DNA from: Schistosoma haematobium
Taxonomy: Eukaryota > Platyhelminthes > Trematoda > Strigeidida > Schistosomatidae
DNA length: 64,000 bases
Assembly (NCBI RefSeq): GCF_000699445.3
Contig: NC_067196.1
Span: 25,437,116 to 25,501,115 of the forward strand
Direction of reading: 5' to 3'
Positions 24,235 through 37,338 of the stretch are shown piece after piece. The notes beneath the pieces were generated by a model that saw nothing but the letters and a program-made list of their open reading frames with translations, had not been told where the DNA came from and did no database searches. The stretch's first letter is position 1. Every line of letters starts with the position of its first letter. The translations under genes were made by a program, and so were the position numbers.

Positions 24235-27200
24235 TTATTGCCGGTCCCAAGCCCGGGTACAGGAGGATTGTTCGGTATGGGGTTAGCGACCCCATCCTGT
24301 AGAAATCTAACTCGCTAAAATAACGCTAACCAGAAAAAATAATTCAAACCATTTAAACTCTGCTCTGCGAGTTAAAAGATCTTCATTAAGATAAACTATG
24401 ACGCCTCATGGTGTAAGCCGAGTTCCTTCGAATGTCACGAGGCCGATGATGCCCCTCCTAACAACCAGAGCAACAATTTTCATAGGTACATGGAACGTAC
24501 GGACAATGTGGGAGACCAGGAAGAACAGTCAAATGGCAACGGAAATGAGGAGATACAAATTGGCACTACTGGGAATCAACGAAACCCATTGGACCCAAGT
24601 CGGACGGGCAACAAAAGCTAAGTACGGGAGAGACGCTGCTATACTCCGGTTATGAAGAAGAAAATGCTCAACACACTCAGGGAGTTGCGCTAATGCCGTA
24701 CAAAGTAGCACCAAATGCACTTGTATGATGGGAATCTCACGGATCCACAATCATAAAAGCATCATTCAAAACAAAGGAGGGGATCACAATGAATATTATC
24801 CAATGTTATGAACCCACCAATGATAGCAACGACAACATTAAAGATCAATTCTATGAGAGGCTGCAATCAATCATAGAGAAGTGCCCAAGAAAGAACCTCA
24901 CCATTCTGATGGGGGATCTAAACGCCAAAGTCGGAATAGACAACACCTGATATGAAGATATCATGGGACGACATGGATTGACTGGGAGAGAAAAACGAAA
25001 ATAGGGAAAGATTTGCAAATCTGTGTGCATTCAACAAATTGGTCATAGGTGGGGGACAATATTTCCACACAAACGTATACACAAAGCTACATGGATCTCA
25101 TCGGACCACACCACATCACACAGAACCAGATAGATCATATTTGTATCAATAAAAAGTTCCGAAGAACAAAGGAAGATGTGAGAACCAGGGGAGGAGCTGA
25201 CATGGATTCAGATCACCACACCACCTAGTTGTGGCCCATTTAAAACTGAAGCCGAAGAAGAACTGAACAACTGGACAAACAACACTACAACGATTCAATA
25301 CAGCCTTCCTTCGAGATACTGACAAACTCAATCAATTCAAGATAGCTCTCAACAACAGGTTCCAAGCCTTACAGGATCTACTGAACGAAGAAGAAGAAAC
25401 TACTATGGAGGACAACTGGAAAAGTATCAAAGAAGCATTAAGTACAACGTGTCAAGAGGTTCTGTGCCTCAACAAGCATCATCATAAGGAATGGATCTCT
25501 ATAGAAACACTGGACAGGATCAAAAAAAGGAAGAACGAGAAGACGGCAATTAACAACAGCGGAACACGAGGAGAGAAAGTCCGAGCACAAGATGAGTACA
25601 TAGAAGCAAACGGGCAAGTGAAGAATAGCATTAGAGCCGACAAGAAGAAACACGTGGAAGAACTAGCAACGACGGCTGAAAAAGCTGCATGAGAAGGAAA
25701 TATGAAACAGCTTTACAATACAACGAAGAAACCAGCAGGGAAGTATAGTAAACCAGAGACCGGTCAAAAGCAAAGAAGGCAGGCAAATCACTGAAATTCA
25801 ACAACAGCGGAACAGATGGGTAGGTTACATTGAGGAATTCCTGAATAAGCCGACCCCAATGAATCCACCGCACATGGAAGCAGCACACACAGATCTTCCT
25901 ATAGATGTCAATCCACCAACGATGGGAGAAATCAGAATGGTCCATCATCAGACAAATCAAGAGCGGGAAAGCAGAAGGACCCGACAATATACCAGCTGAA
26001 GCACTGAATGAAGTCAGACATCGAAGTAACTACAAACAAGCTTCACCTTTTATTCAAAAAGATTTGGGAGGAGGAACAAGTGCCGATGGACTGGAAAGAA
26101 GAACGCCTCATCAAGATTCGAAAGAAAGGAAATCTGAGTAAGTGTGAGGACTACACAGCCATCACACTACTGTCAGTACTAGGGAAAGTCTTTAACAGAG
26201 TGTTGCTGAACCGGATGAAAGGCGCAGTAGACGCCCAACTTCGAGATCAGCAAGCTGGATTCCGTAAGAATTGATCGTGCACAGACTGAATTGCAACACT
26301 ACGGATCATCGTCGAACAATCAGTTGAGTGGAACCCATCACTTTACGTCAACTTCATTGATTATGAAAAGTCATTTGATAGTGTAGATAGGAGGACATTA
26401 TGGGAACTTCTTCGACACTATGGAGTTCCTGAGAAGATTGTCAACACAATCCGGAACTCATAGAACGGACTACAGTGCAAAGTAGTGCATGGAGGACAGC
26501 TGACAGATGCATTCCAAGTAAGGACTGGAGTCAGACATAGCTGTCTGCACTCTCCCTTCCTCTTTCTTCTGGTGGTCGACTGGATTATGAAGATCTCGAC
26601 ATCTGAGGGAAAACGCGGAATACAATGGACAGCTCAGAACCAATTAGACGATTTGGACTTCGCAGATGACCTAGCCCTCCTATCGCATACACATGAACAA
26701 ATACAGATAAAGACAGTCAGTGTAGCAGCAGTCTCTGCATCAGTAGGCCTCAACATACACAAGGGGAAAACCAACGTCCTCAAATACAACACGGAGAGCA
26801 GCAATCCAATCACTCATGATGGCGAAACTCTGGAAGATGTAGAATCCTTCACATACCTGGGAAGCATGATCGATGAACAAGGAGGTTCAGATGCAGACGT
26901 AAAGGCGAGGATTGGCAAACAAAGCAAGGGCCGCATTCCTAAAATTGGAGAACATATAGAACTCAAAACAACTTTCAACCAATATCAAATTTAGAATCTT
27001 CAATTCGAACGTCAAGACAGTTGAAAGTTGGAGAACTATAACAACCACCATCAATAAGTTAAAAGTGTTTATAAATTATTGTCTACGCAAGATACTCAAC
27101 ATCCATTGGCCGGATACCATCAGCAACAGCCTTTTGTGGGAGAGCTGAAGAGGAAATTAGGAAAAGATTATGAACATGGATAGGACATACATTAAGCAAA

Positions 27201-27425
27201 TCGTCAAACTGCATCACGAGGCAAGCCTTAACTTGGAATCCTGAAGGGAAGCGGAAAAGTGGAAGGCCAAAGAACACATTACGTCGGGAAATAAAGCAGA
27301 CATGAAAAAGATGAAGAGGAACTGGAAGGAGCTGGAAAGGATTGCCTAGGACAGGGTTGGATGGTGAATGCTGGTGAGTGGCCTATGCTCCTTCACGAGT
27401 AGTAACAGGCGTAAGTAAGTAATGT
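24235..27425 (+). mobile_element. RTE-type LINE copy B, almost full length, inactive
   Basis: Begins with a GC-rich leader (CCCGGGTACAGGAGGATTGT) and contains an APE-type endonuclease (FIGTWNVRTMWE, GINETHWTQ, MGDLNAKVG, then SDHH followed by a stop) and an RT domain. RT motifs seen are SGKAEGPDNIPAEAL, FIDYEKSFDSV (motif A) and LDFADDLALL (motif C). A C-terminal region follows (WPDTISNSLLW). The tail ends in GTAAGTAAGTAA. Several stops and frameshifts (for example near 25228, 26273 and 26461) break the reading frame, so it cannot move by itself. It resembles the SR2-type RTE elements of schistosomes. It lies antisense in intron 1 of the receptor, between the two arms of the inverted repeat. 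Confidence 0.9.
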
Positions 27426-27570
27426 TGTTTTAATTATCTATTCATGTAAATTAATGCAATATGATAATCACAGTTTCGTTTTAAACAAATAGTTATCATT
27501 TTGATTTAAACTGTTGTTTCATTTCAATAAAACAAAATAAACTTGCTCAATATATTCTGTTAACAGAAGG

Positions 27571-27935
27571 GGTTTTGTGGAGATTTAAATAATTTCAGTA
27601 ATTGAAATCATGAGCCAATTGAAGCTAGGCCACCACAGAAAACCTGGAACCACTGGACGGTCGTTTCGTCCTAGTAAGGGACTCCTCAGCGATGCGCAAC
27701 CACGAACCTGTCCCCCGCGAGATTTAAACCCACGATCTATCAGTTTTGTGCACGAGCGCTTAACCATTAGACCATTGGGTCGGCATTCAACGGTGTTAAT
27801 GTCTGACTTCAACTAATCCACGAAATCGCGCCACCGTACACCATTGTCTTCAGTGAGCCGATATCTTACAATAGACTTGATTGAACTCCACTGGTAACGG
27901 CCTCTCACTAGAACTCCAGTGCTCCTAGGTTTTCC
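27571..27935 (-). mobile_element. Hammerhead SINE, long form
   Basis: Same layout as 14205-14640 and 55140-55590. The hammerhead lies at 27650-27695 on the minus strand: core CUGAGGA, stem II GUCC/GGAC, GAAA, stem III ACG/CGU with an extra pair lost, triplet GUC. Stem I (GCAUCG with CAGUGG) is mismatched. The decayed inverted tail at the right ends about 27935. Intron 1 of the receptor, sense to it. Confidence 0.78.
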
Positions 27936-28326
27936 ATTTAACTTATGATTCCCACTACTGATATTCTGTTTAATAAGTTGTTTTGAATTTTTCATCATCA
28001 TCATCATCATTATACTACAGTTTTAGGTTCATTTCAATTTATAGAGATTAATTTTTGTCTTAGATCTTACAATTGTCATGTAAATGAGGTAAATCTTTAA
28101 AAATAGTAAAAAAATAATTTTTTTTCCTCTTTTTAGAAAAGAATAACACACATAGAATCATAACAAATCAATTTAGTCATTTCGAGACATTTTTTGACAA
28201 AATGTATTTTTTTCTAAAATCTAATATAAAAATAAATGACAAATTATCTTAATTCATGTCACGTAAATATACCTTTATTTTATTATGATATCTATCTCTA
28301 TTCGATAAATGAAATTTGAATATGCA

Positions 28327-28603
28327 GTCATAATAATACTAATAATAATAATAATAATAGTAATAATAATAATGAACAGTGTAATAGATAGACACGAATA
28401 GAACAGTAATATTTAATTGGAACAAATGTGGGAATAGGTTTTCCATAATGGTGCATTTAGGCATGTGTGCGCGCGCGCGTGTGTGTGTGTATGGGAAGAA
28501 AGGAAGAGAAGACATAGAGGAGTGAAAGAAGATAAATATAGAAATATATTGGGCATTGAAGGGAAAACATATATGTATACATATATATATATATATATAT
28601 ATA
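28327..28603. repeat. Simple-sequence cluster: (AAT)n, (CG/GT)n, (TA)n
   Basis: AAT repeats near 28327-28375, a CGCGCGCGTGTGTGTG stretch near 28468-28490, and alternating AT at about 28568-28603. The peptides predicted across it are artefacts. Confidence 0.9.
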
Positions 28604-29638
28604 ACAACGCGCAAAGTATAAAAAATTGTTACATTTTTTTCTACCCCTGTTTTTATATCAACAAAATGAGTGAATAACTGGTTTATTGGTTGGATATCTG
28701 TACTTATTTGTTAGTGTGGATAGAATGGATTTCAAACAAAAAAAAAAACCAAAAAAAAAACAACAGAATAACTTCGTGAAAGTAGAAAGAACTAGAGAAA
28801 AAAATAAATGAAGGTAAATTTTGTGGAAAATAAAAAGTAAAGATAATGCAACACCAAAAGTACTTTTTAAACAAAATGAATAAACTTGTATAAGCAGATA
28901 AAACACAAAATTATCCGATGGTTATTTTTTTTCTTAAAAAAAAGAACTTTATTGAATTATTTAACTCAGTAATTTTTTTGTTTTAAAATCAAACATTAAA
29001 TTAAAGACGATTATATTAACCGATTTTAATTCAAATCCTTTTCCTCATCAATAATATCATGCAATCAAATGAGCAAAATGTTTCTACCAATGCAATGGAT
29101 TCTTTGTAGTGAGGAGAAACAACAACAACAAAAAAATACAACCGTTTGACAGAGAGAAAAAAAACAATGATGTGGGGAAAAAAATTAAAACTAAAAATAA
29201 ACAAAAAAAAAGGTAAATCACAGAATAAATAGACTGATAGCCTATGTGGAGAAAATATTTTCATTATGTTTAGTGTAATTCATTCATTTATGAAATTTTT
29301 CTAAAAAAAAAATCTTATTTGACTTATTTCTATGGTAAAAAATTTTTTAAAAAAAGGGAAGAAAACAAACAAATTTCACATGATTGTAAAATGAAATTAT
29401 GAAACAATTGAATCTACAGTGAACATTGAGAAATGTAGACGCGTATATATGGATAATGAGAAAGAATATGAGAAGTAAGGATAGTGAAGTGATAAAACAA
29501 GGAAATAGATAGTGTAAGGATGAATTGTTTCAACACGTTTAGTAAAAGATAATGAAACAGTTCTACACCTTTAATAAATAATATTAACAGTGATAATCTA
29601 AAGTTGGTTATGAAGATATCTAAATAATCTGAAAGGCG

Positions 29639-29921
29639 AAACTATAATTTATGGACGACCTCTAAGCAACGCTAAAATGACCTTGAAAATCTTCACCTAT
29701 TGACTAGAACTAAATGATGATTATAAATCAATATGAGGAATTAGAATTATGATTCACAGTTGATGGTTAGGGTCAGGAATTAGATTTAGTGTTCTCATCA
29801 CAAACTGACATAAGCTATAATGCCAAAATAGTATTTACCCATATGAGTGAATGAATTTCGCACTAAAATCCAAGACCCATTATCTTAAATCTGATGAGCT
29901 CGTCCATAAATTATAGTTTCG
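29639..29921 (+). mobile_element. MITE, 283 bp with 22-bp perfect inverted termini
   Basis: The termini 29639-29660 and 29900-29921 are exact reverse complements (left end CGAAACTATAATTTATGGAC plus GA). No coding capacity. A second copy lies inverted at 2707-2985. I see no clear target-site duplication, so the superfamily is open. It lies inside the spacer of the large inverted repeat, intron 1 of the receptor. Confidence 0.88.
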
Positions 29922-30191
29922 TTGTCATTAGCTCATGGATAAGATTTTTAACAATGGTCTAATTTTGATCAGTTCATGATCTCAATAAAAACTCATACAT
30001 TTGTGTAACAATCGGCAAAACAATGCATATATGAATAAGTAGACTAGACAATGTTATTATATGTTGGAAATAGTTAACTTTTGTGTCGGCTACTCCTTAT
30101 GAATATTGTTTCATAAGTATTAAAAACTTATCAAATAATAATAATAATTGAAGGAGGAAGAAGTAAAAGAGGAAAGAATTTACAATATTGA

Positions 30192-31074
30192 TACAATTTT
30201 CAACATTTAGTTATATCTGTCATTGATATCATTTTGAAATTTTCAAAAAATGGATTCATGATTTAATGTTTCAATATCGGACAACTGAACACAATTGAAC
30301 AAACTCATGAATAGTTTAGCTGAAGGAGTTTTATAGAGATCAATTTAATTTATAGTCTATATTGATGGATTGTAAAAATGATCTTGATAGAGTACCATTG
30401 AAAACCAGAAACGACTGGAGAGCTTATTCGTTCTAGTATTGGACTCCTTGGGAGTTTGAACTTATGGTTGTCCATGAATCAAACAGGATATTATACCATC
30501 TCCTATTGGACTGCGTGATTTTGATCAATCCCTGAAAACATTTTGATGACAACATGATTTTCTTTCACTTTTCATATACATAAATTATTAGTTTTGTAAA
30601 TGAACTATTTTACATTCGATAGATAAGCTGTCAAGTCAGTTGACCACACAGAGTTTGTCATACATTCCCAATTCCATCATTGGAACATTGCGAAGACAGT
30701 CAAGTATTTAGTATTATCAGTTAGTTAGTTAGTTAGTTAGTTAGTTGACTTAGAACTCATGTGATCAAGTACAACATACAACAAACGAAATACAATACAA
30801 TTCCGCAACACAAGATAAGCAATAAATCACGAAATGTAGATAGTTTGAATATTTCAGTACAATGTTTAAGTACGAAATGATTGATGATTATAATTAGTGT
30901 TGACTTGTGAATGGGAATGAATGAAGTGGCAACAGTTGACGAGTAGAATGGAGACGTACAGTTGGAACGAAATCATCGAAATATAATGAAATGAATGTGA
31001 TTTGATAAATATAGATTAATAAATATGTAGGCTGACTCAGTGTCATAAATCTTTGAAATTATCCTATTGCCGTT
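30192..31074. repeat. Right arm of the large inverted repeat
   Basis: Reverse complement of 23167-24045; includes (GTTA)n near 30720-30745, with one unit difference from the left arm, and the mirrored decayed SINE tail at about 30385-30480. Outer border CCTATTGCCG. Similarity on the inner side becomes patchy below 30192 (microsatellite-like GAA/AAT differences) down to about 30122. Confidence 0.93.
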
Positions 31075-34000
31075 TATTTGGCCTTTTCTTGAGGGATGGA
31101 AATGGTATTTCAGTCGATGAGGCTGAGTAATAAGCCTGATAATTCAATTCTGTATCAATAAACAGTATTATTTCTAACATATATGATAAGCCTGACGCCA
31201 AGTTTGGATCTGTTTCACGTCATATGATAAGCAGTAAGTACGTAGTTTCAAACATACGACAAATTTGACATGATAATATTTTAATTGTCAAACTCTTACA
31301 TGTCACTGTAACGATGAATTGTTTTGACATGATACTCGAATGAAAAGTAAGTAGGGCCCGAACAAAGGCTTGAGACAAGTGTGTGCAACCCTACACATCT
31401 AGATTTTAAAAAAACATAGTAACGACACAGGTGAAAATTCGCTTCCGGTTGGTAAAACTGGTTGCTTTGTCTTGATTATACTATTATAGTGTTAGATGAC
31501 TTTCAAGAATAATTCAGACCCCGTCAATTTTAAATTCCGAAGCATCAGAGGTAGGTAGGGGTGCATAGAAGTCTCGCAAGCTAGACTCAAGGCTCCTAGT
31601 TTTAATAACACCCAGCAATTTTCACAATACACACACTGATAATGTCATGATTACTTAAGAGCTAAATTCTAAAAAATTTCTAGTTGGGAGTTGTACCTTA
31701 TATGGTTATAATCTAATAGACTGAGACAAGAAGAGATGAGGTGACACCATTTCATTAGTATTTGCTCAAAGCAAACAATTTTACTGTTGTATTCTGACTC
31801 AATGATCTAAATGTATCCTGTTCACATTTGAAAAAAACCAGGATAAATTTGGTTCATGATTCTTTGTGTGTGTAGTAGTAGTAGTAACATGACACTAGGA
31901 AGAAAATAGTTGTTCAGTGCTTTCTTGTATCTTTAATATTTTAGAAAATCGATGCAAACTAATCAAAAACATTACCCTTCATAGTGTGTTTCTTTTTTTT
32001 CGCACGAACTCACGCACGCATAATGTTTCAGCAAGTTATGGAGAATTTACCGAACAAAATCATTCAGTAGAAAAGAATAAAAAGGAATATTTAAAAAGTA
32101 AACCGGTTACATTTAACGCGCTTAACCTGTGTTAAAAAAATGTGATATTTTTTACGATAAAATTTACTTGGTTTTTCATAAATTCTGAGAAGTTTTATCC
32201 GAATGCTATCAGGAAAGGTTAGATGCAATCGGTAGAAAGCCTTATGTGGAAGCTTCATATTAGTTGCCATTTGTCAGAAATGTGTACCTGGACTTTTGAT
32301 GAAACCGACCCCTTATGTGGGATCTCAACACACATTTTAGTCATGCATTCAGAGATAATACCAATTAAACTATACAAGTTACAGCTGACCTACTTTAGAA
32401 CTGAGACATTCACACTGATTACAGAATAATAAGCAACATCCTGTCTGCTCATTCCTTAATCCTGATAGACTAATAAGTCGTCTTGGAAATCACCTCCAAT
32501 TATCTAAGTTCAATACAAAGTGCTCATGATATTCAGCCACTTAAATTAGTGACCCCATTGTAACTATTCAAATGTAAGACTGATCATTACATAGAGATGA
32601 ATCAGTGTTCTCGCCATTTGATATATGTCAAAAATTGTTTCGAATAGATGAGTCGATAATCATGTAATATTTTATTTTTTAAGTTATTCCATCCTTACTC
32701 TAAAGGATGAACATCCAAATGGGAAAATTAAATTCAATATCTCAACAAGCTGATAATACATTTGAATCAATATATCGGTTGGAAATCTTGTAACTACTAA
32801 GATCGTAATTTAAAGAAAGAAACTGTGAACATCACCGGATAGAATGTTAAAGACAAAAGGTTTCTACAACTTGACTTTTATTCCACTACTAATGTTAGTT
32901 TTATCCCCAGTAAATGTTATATTTGTATGTTTCGTTTCTAAATATGCAGATAAAAACTAAGGCAAGATGTTTTCAATAAAAGATATACTCTTGTACAGTT
33001 ATAAACCTAACAATTACTAATGGTCAGTAAAATATCAGAGTTAATTAGGAATATTATTGGGAACAATTTTCAGAATAAATTACTAGCTAGGAAACCATTG
33101 AAAAAGATCACAGAATACTGGTTAATTAAGTCATCCTACTTTAAGACTCCAGAAATTTACGTTCACAAATAGGTTCAAGAACGAACCCAACAATTCTAGT
33201 GACATTGGATCAATTAGATACCCACCAAATGGTAAGCGTACGTGACTGAAAAAGAGACGACTTTCATTTCTAAAGGACAAAACATACAACAGGGCTGGCT
33301 TAATTTTCCAAGGCATATATATATGAGCACACATATGTTTTGATTTGGTTAGAATAATGAACTTTCTTTTTCACTCGAGTAGCCGATCGGGCTCGGGTAT
33401 GGCCAGACTGCGTGTCAGTATCAAGTATCGAATAATGCGCGTCACGTTTGTCCAAGTATAGTCATTAAAGGTGTGCAGAAAAGGGAAAATTGAGCCGGCT
33501 TTTTTGAATTCACAATTTTATGATTGTTTTATCAAGAATGTGAACCTCTATTCCATACCAGGATCAAGGCCCATTTCTATTCAAGCATGATGTGTGAATT
33601 AAATCTAGAATGTGACAGAATTGAACCTGAGCAAAACATAACGTTCAAAATAATTTCGAAACCTTCTCCTCTATACGTAATAATCTATTATTTTTTTTAA
33701 CTGACCTAATTGATTGTTATTATTTAAAGTTTATTTATTTATGCCAAGAACTTAATGTTCAGTCAAAATTTCAATAACTTCAAGAATTAATTAATCTACT
33801 GAAGTTCCCAACTGAAAGTCAACATCTATCAGATTAACCATTAATGCAATAGTAACTCGGAGAATACACGTTCATCATATTGACGGATATCCAAACTAAA
33901 TTAATTTCATCAAATAAGTTAAAACAACTGTGTTATTAGACTAAGTAGGCTAATGAGAATTTATGTGTATTTCAATGGCTAAGCGCCCAATACAAAACAT

Positions 34001-35160
34001 GGAGATCTTTGGATTATGTCCCTTGATGATGTTTTGCGTGAGTACTGTTGAGAGGTACCACTCTAGATCAAAACGATTGTTCAATACTCACTTGTTTTCA
34101 ATGGGACACAGATTGATATCAATTTGTGCTGAATATTGCCTGAAAATGTTACCATTATTTTGATAAACGAAATGTATAGGCTAATATCCATGTATTTAAA
34201 TAGGGTGATAGGATACGTGTTCGTGAGTTTTTGATGCATCTGCCTCTCAGTTTTCAATACGATTGCGATATACACCATTTTTGCGCTCACTCAGTGAATA
34301 AATGCATAATTTTCACAGAGGATTTCATTTCAAGCTATAACTTTCACTCGCTCTTGTTGTTTTTTTCAGCCGGCAAGTTGAGATATGCCACAATACCATG
34401 TTCATAGAAGACCTATGTAGATAGTTTCAGATGACTGAAATGAAGTCCCGAGTGGAAATTGCATTCTTATATGCAGCACTGAAATACTAAATGAACGGCA
34501 AATTTTTACAAAATGCCAGATATAGCAGTCTTACTAAACATTAAAAAAGGGTGGTTATCATTACCATTTAGTAAGGAAATTCATGAAGAACGTTTTATAA
34601 TCATGGACAAAAGTTGAAAAGATTTAATCATTAAACTGACCCTAAATCGTAAGACTTAATAGATCAAAGATCAAAAACACAGCTACAGAGTCGAACGAAC
34701 ATATCTCTTTTGCATTTCAGGAAAGTTAGCAATATGCAATATAAAATTAGAATTGTGTGCATTTCCTTTCTCACAACACTCATAGTTTCCTCATCTAGAT
34801 TTCCATATTTTCTTTTAAGTTCCACTTAAAGATATGTTCTACCGTTTAACCTTTTTATCTTCAAATCACATGTAATCTTATCCGTAATTAATTATTACAA
34901 CTGAATATATTACATTAGAATCCATTGAATTCATTCATTTGTTCTATTCTTATTATTATCATATAATCACCTTTCGTTCATTTCTATTCTTATTTATAAT
35001 GACCTTCACTTACCTGCTTGAAAAACCACACTCTAAATTTTTGTTGTGTAATTATTACTTTCACAAGTCATGTTATTTCTAATGAGTTTGATGATTCATT
35101 TCCTTCTCTATATTTATGGTCTGTTTTACCCATTTTTATGAACTATACCTCATGAATCTT
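31075..35160. other. No gene recognised (rest of receptor intron 1)
   Basis: AT-rich sequence with only short chance reading frames. I see no convincing exon, RNA gene or well-defined repeat in it. Confidence 0.6.
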
Positions 35161-35207
35161 ATCATTATCAATTAACAATTAAAAGGAAAATTTATTCTTC
35201 CACATAC

Positions 35208-35780
35208 CTTGCATGCTTCACAGACATATGCATTACAATGAAAACCGGCAGCTACATCACCACATATATCACATGGCTTTCTATCTTTAATATTTAATCC
35301 ACTTAGTTGTTGGTGAGGATGATAATGATTTAGACATGAATGATGTTGACTTGATACATCCAAACTTGGATTAGATTCCAGTACGTTTTGCTCGGATTGT
35401 AAAGGAAAATCTTTATTTGATGCAAGAAACATCAATGAATTAGAAGGTAATGATTGTGACGGTGAATCTGTTTGATTCCATGATAACATGGGACTATCGT
35501 GATAAAATGGTACGGGATCCGAATGACACAATTCCTCTCGTTGTTGATGGTGATGATGATGATGATGATCAAAACGATGTGAATTATGTTGATAAGTTTT
35601 AAGATGTTGTGGTCGTGCAATTTGTGATAGTTGTTGTTGTTGCTGATGTTGATGACCGTGATGATCTGGGTGGTGGTGATGATGGAGGATTACTGTCGGA
35701 GATGTCAAAGATGATGATAAAGAATTACATAAAGATTGATTCTCATTCCCAAGACGACTGTACATCATACTGTTTACCAT
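35208..35780 (-). CDS. 2DBD: 2DBD nuclear receptor, exon 1: A/B domain and first zinc finger of DBD1
   Basis: Codes for about 191 residues from the ATG at 35780. An in-frame TAA lies a short way upstream, at about 35831-35833, and no better ATG precedes it, so this is the likely first coding exon; a 5' UTR exon further right is possible. The A/B region is low-complexity, with runs of His and Gln around 35535-35690. The end holds the first zinc finger: C-x2-C-x13-C-x2-C, reading CDIC, GDVAAGFHCNAYV, CEAC, then K. The exon stops after AAG at a donor GTATGT. The reading frame also opens with a TTG codon at 35798, which I do not use. The P-box CEAC-K is completed by the K that starts exon 2. Confidence 0.93.
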
Positions 35781-35829
35781 AAACAAATATTGTTCCAAAG
35801 TGGGAAATAATGAAATATTGACGCGAGAT

Positions 35830-37330
35830 ATTTAACTGTGCAGAAGTGAAATACTGAAGTATGTTAGTGTATTTTATGTCTAAATACACATTTATTTAAT
35901 ATCTATTGAAAATTGAAAAAGAAATAACGAACGATTATCACCCAACAAAACATTTCTAACCACAGAAAAAAAACAAGTAGTACATCACATTCTTTAATAT
36001 CACACTGGTAGTAATATTGATTTAGTAAAGCAACAACCTAAGACCAACCATCTCAATGGGATTCGGAACATAATTGGTAGTTCGAATATTGACAGTATAC
36101 CATACTGGGCTGAACATATATCTTAAACAATTTAAGACGTTACAAAGTCATATATATGTACACAGGGTTGTCATCTTACCTAGTGTAGCATCAGCTCGGT
36201 GTCCAATTTTGTATCCCAGTTACTGAAGTAAAATTAGAGATCACCTGATTTAGAATTCAGACTCTCTCGTTTTAACCCAGTGAACTGACTTACCAAAGTT
36301 TGATTTAACTGATCATTATCATTCCAATCTATAAGTTTGAATTTTTTTGTGAAGTTTACTGAATTTCAAATGCTGAGAAAACATCTTACATACTATGTAG
36401 ATCACATTATTCATGCCCATTATTATTAATTCAGCCCTCAGAGGAGTTAGCAAATTAGAAACTAAAGTTAATTTTAACAAATTTTTAAGTCAGATAGCTC
36501 ATTATCATCTAATACTGTATTTACTTTTATAAATGATCGATTCAACTACACCTCAGTCATCTTAGTGTTTTGTAGCATCAGTTGTTTCGTTACAGAAAGA
36601 AAATTTATTTACGTTTCTGCTACTTAGTTCGTCTTAATGTGTATAGTGATCTCAGATATTCAAAGTGAACTCAACTACATGATCTAACTTACTTAAAGAT
36701 CATTATGGTAAAGAACTCACACCACTTAACGAAACACTGAAAATCAGTAAACACTGGGAAGCTAATTCATTTCGCTTTACACACCACTACAAAGCATATT
36801 TAGATCTAACAAAGTACTATCAATATGCTGAGTTAGACTTCAATTATCTATGTTTTTAATTGAGCAACTTGGCACAGTTCATATCAAATGTCATGGATCA
36901 TAAGTTATTGGCATACTCTCGCGAGGTGACTTCTTGTCTCTTGATGAAAATAATAATTGGTGAAAACATAATTATTATTAGTTAACATAGTATCTTCTAG
37001 TTTTAAATGTCACTCGATTTGAGGGATTAAAATGGTAGAAGGAACTTTATTCTTCAGAAAAATGGGAGGAAACTCTACTGAAAGCTTTCATGTCATTAAT
37101 TTTATTATAATCTTTATTGTAAACAGAGGCTAGGTGGGAAATTATCGCCTTAGTCTGCGATACCTCAATAAAATCCAACCAACTGGTCTCTACTGCAAAA
37201 GTGTAAGCAGAAATTCGTAAAGAAACGTATTTCCATATTATGAATCCACTTAGTATTCTGAAGGCTATGTGCCCCCCCAACGAGATCTGAAGAAGTTATG
37301 GATATAATATACATAAATTTCACTTCAAGG
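35830..37330. other. No feature recognised; probable 5' flank of the receptor
   Basis: This stretch lies upstream of the first coding exon on the minus strand and should hold the promoter or 5' UTR exons. I cannot point to a supported TATA box or start site. Confidence 0.4.
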
Positions 37331-37338
37331 ATAGAACA

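Larger units (their letters stand above)
2539..35780 (-). other. 2DBD: 2DBD nuclear receptor gene (eight coding exons, 3' end not found)
   Basis: Ligand-regulated type of transcription factor, nuclear, with two tandem zinc-finger DNA-binding domains. Eight exons join in one frame: GT-AG introns with phases 0, 1, 0, 1, 0, 0, 1 leave about 1,317 codons. From the first ATG the layout is: N-terminal A/B region 1-169, DBD1 about 170-236, linker, DBD2 about 255-320, hinge about 330-1125, and LBD from about 1125 onward. Both DBDs keep all eight zinc-binding cysteines. DBD1 has P-box CEACKK and DBD2 has CEGCKG, the pair described for the 2DBD receptor group of schistosomes, planarians and some other invertebrates. 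Helices 10-12 of the LBD and the stop codon are missing; they lie left of 2539, probably outside the window. Schistosomes have several 2DBD paralogues (alpha, beta, gamma); I cannot say which this is. Confidence 0.93.

Noticed and set aside
35781..35798. Earlier start of the receptor at a TTG codon (35798).
   Set aside because: A eukaryotic gene with a good in-frame ATG at 35780 does not need it, and a stop lies upstream.
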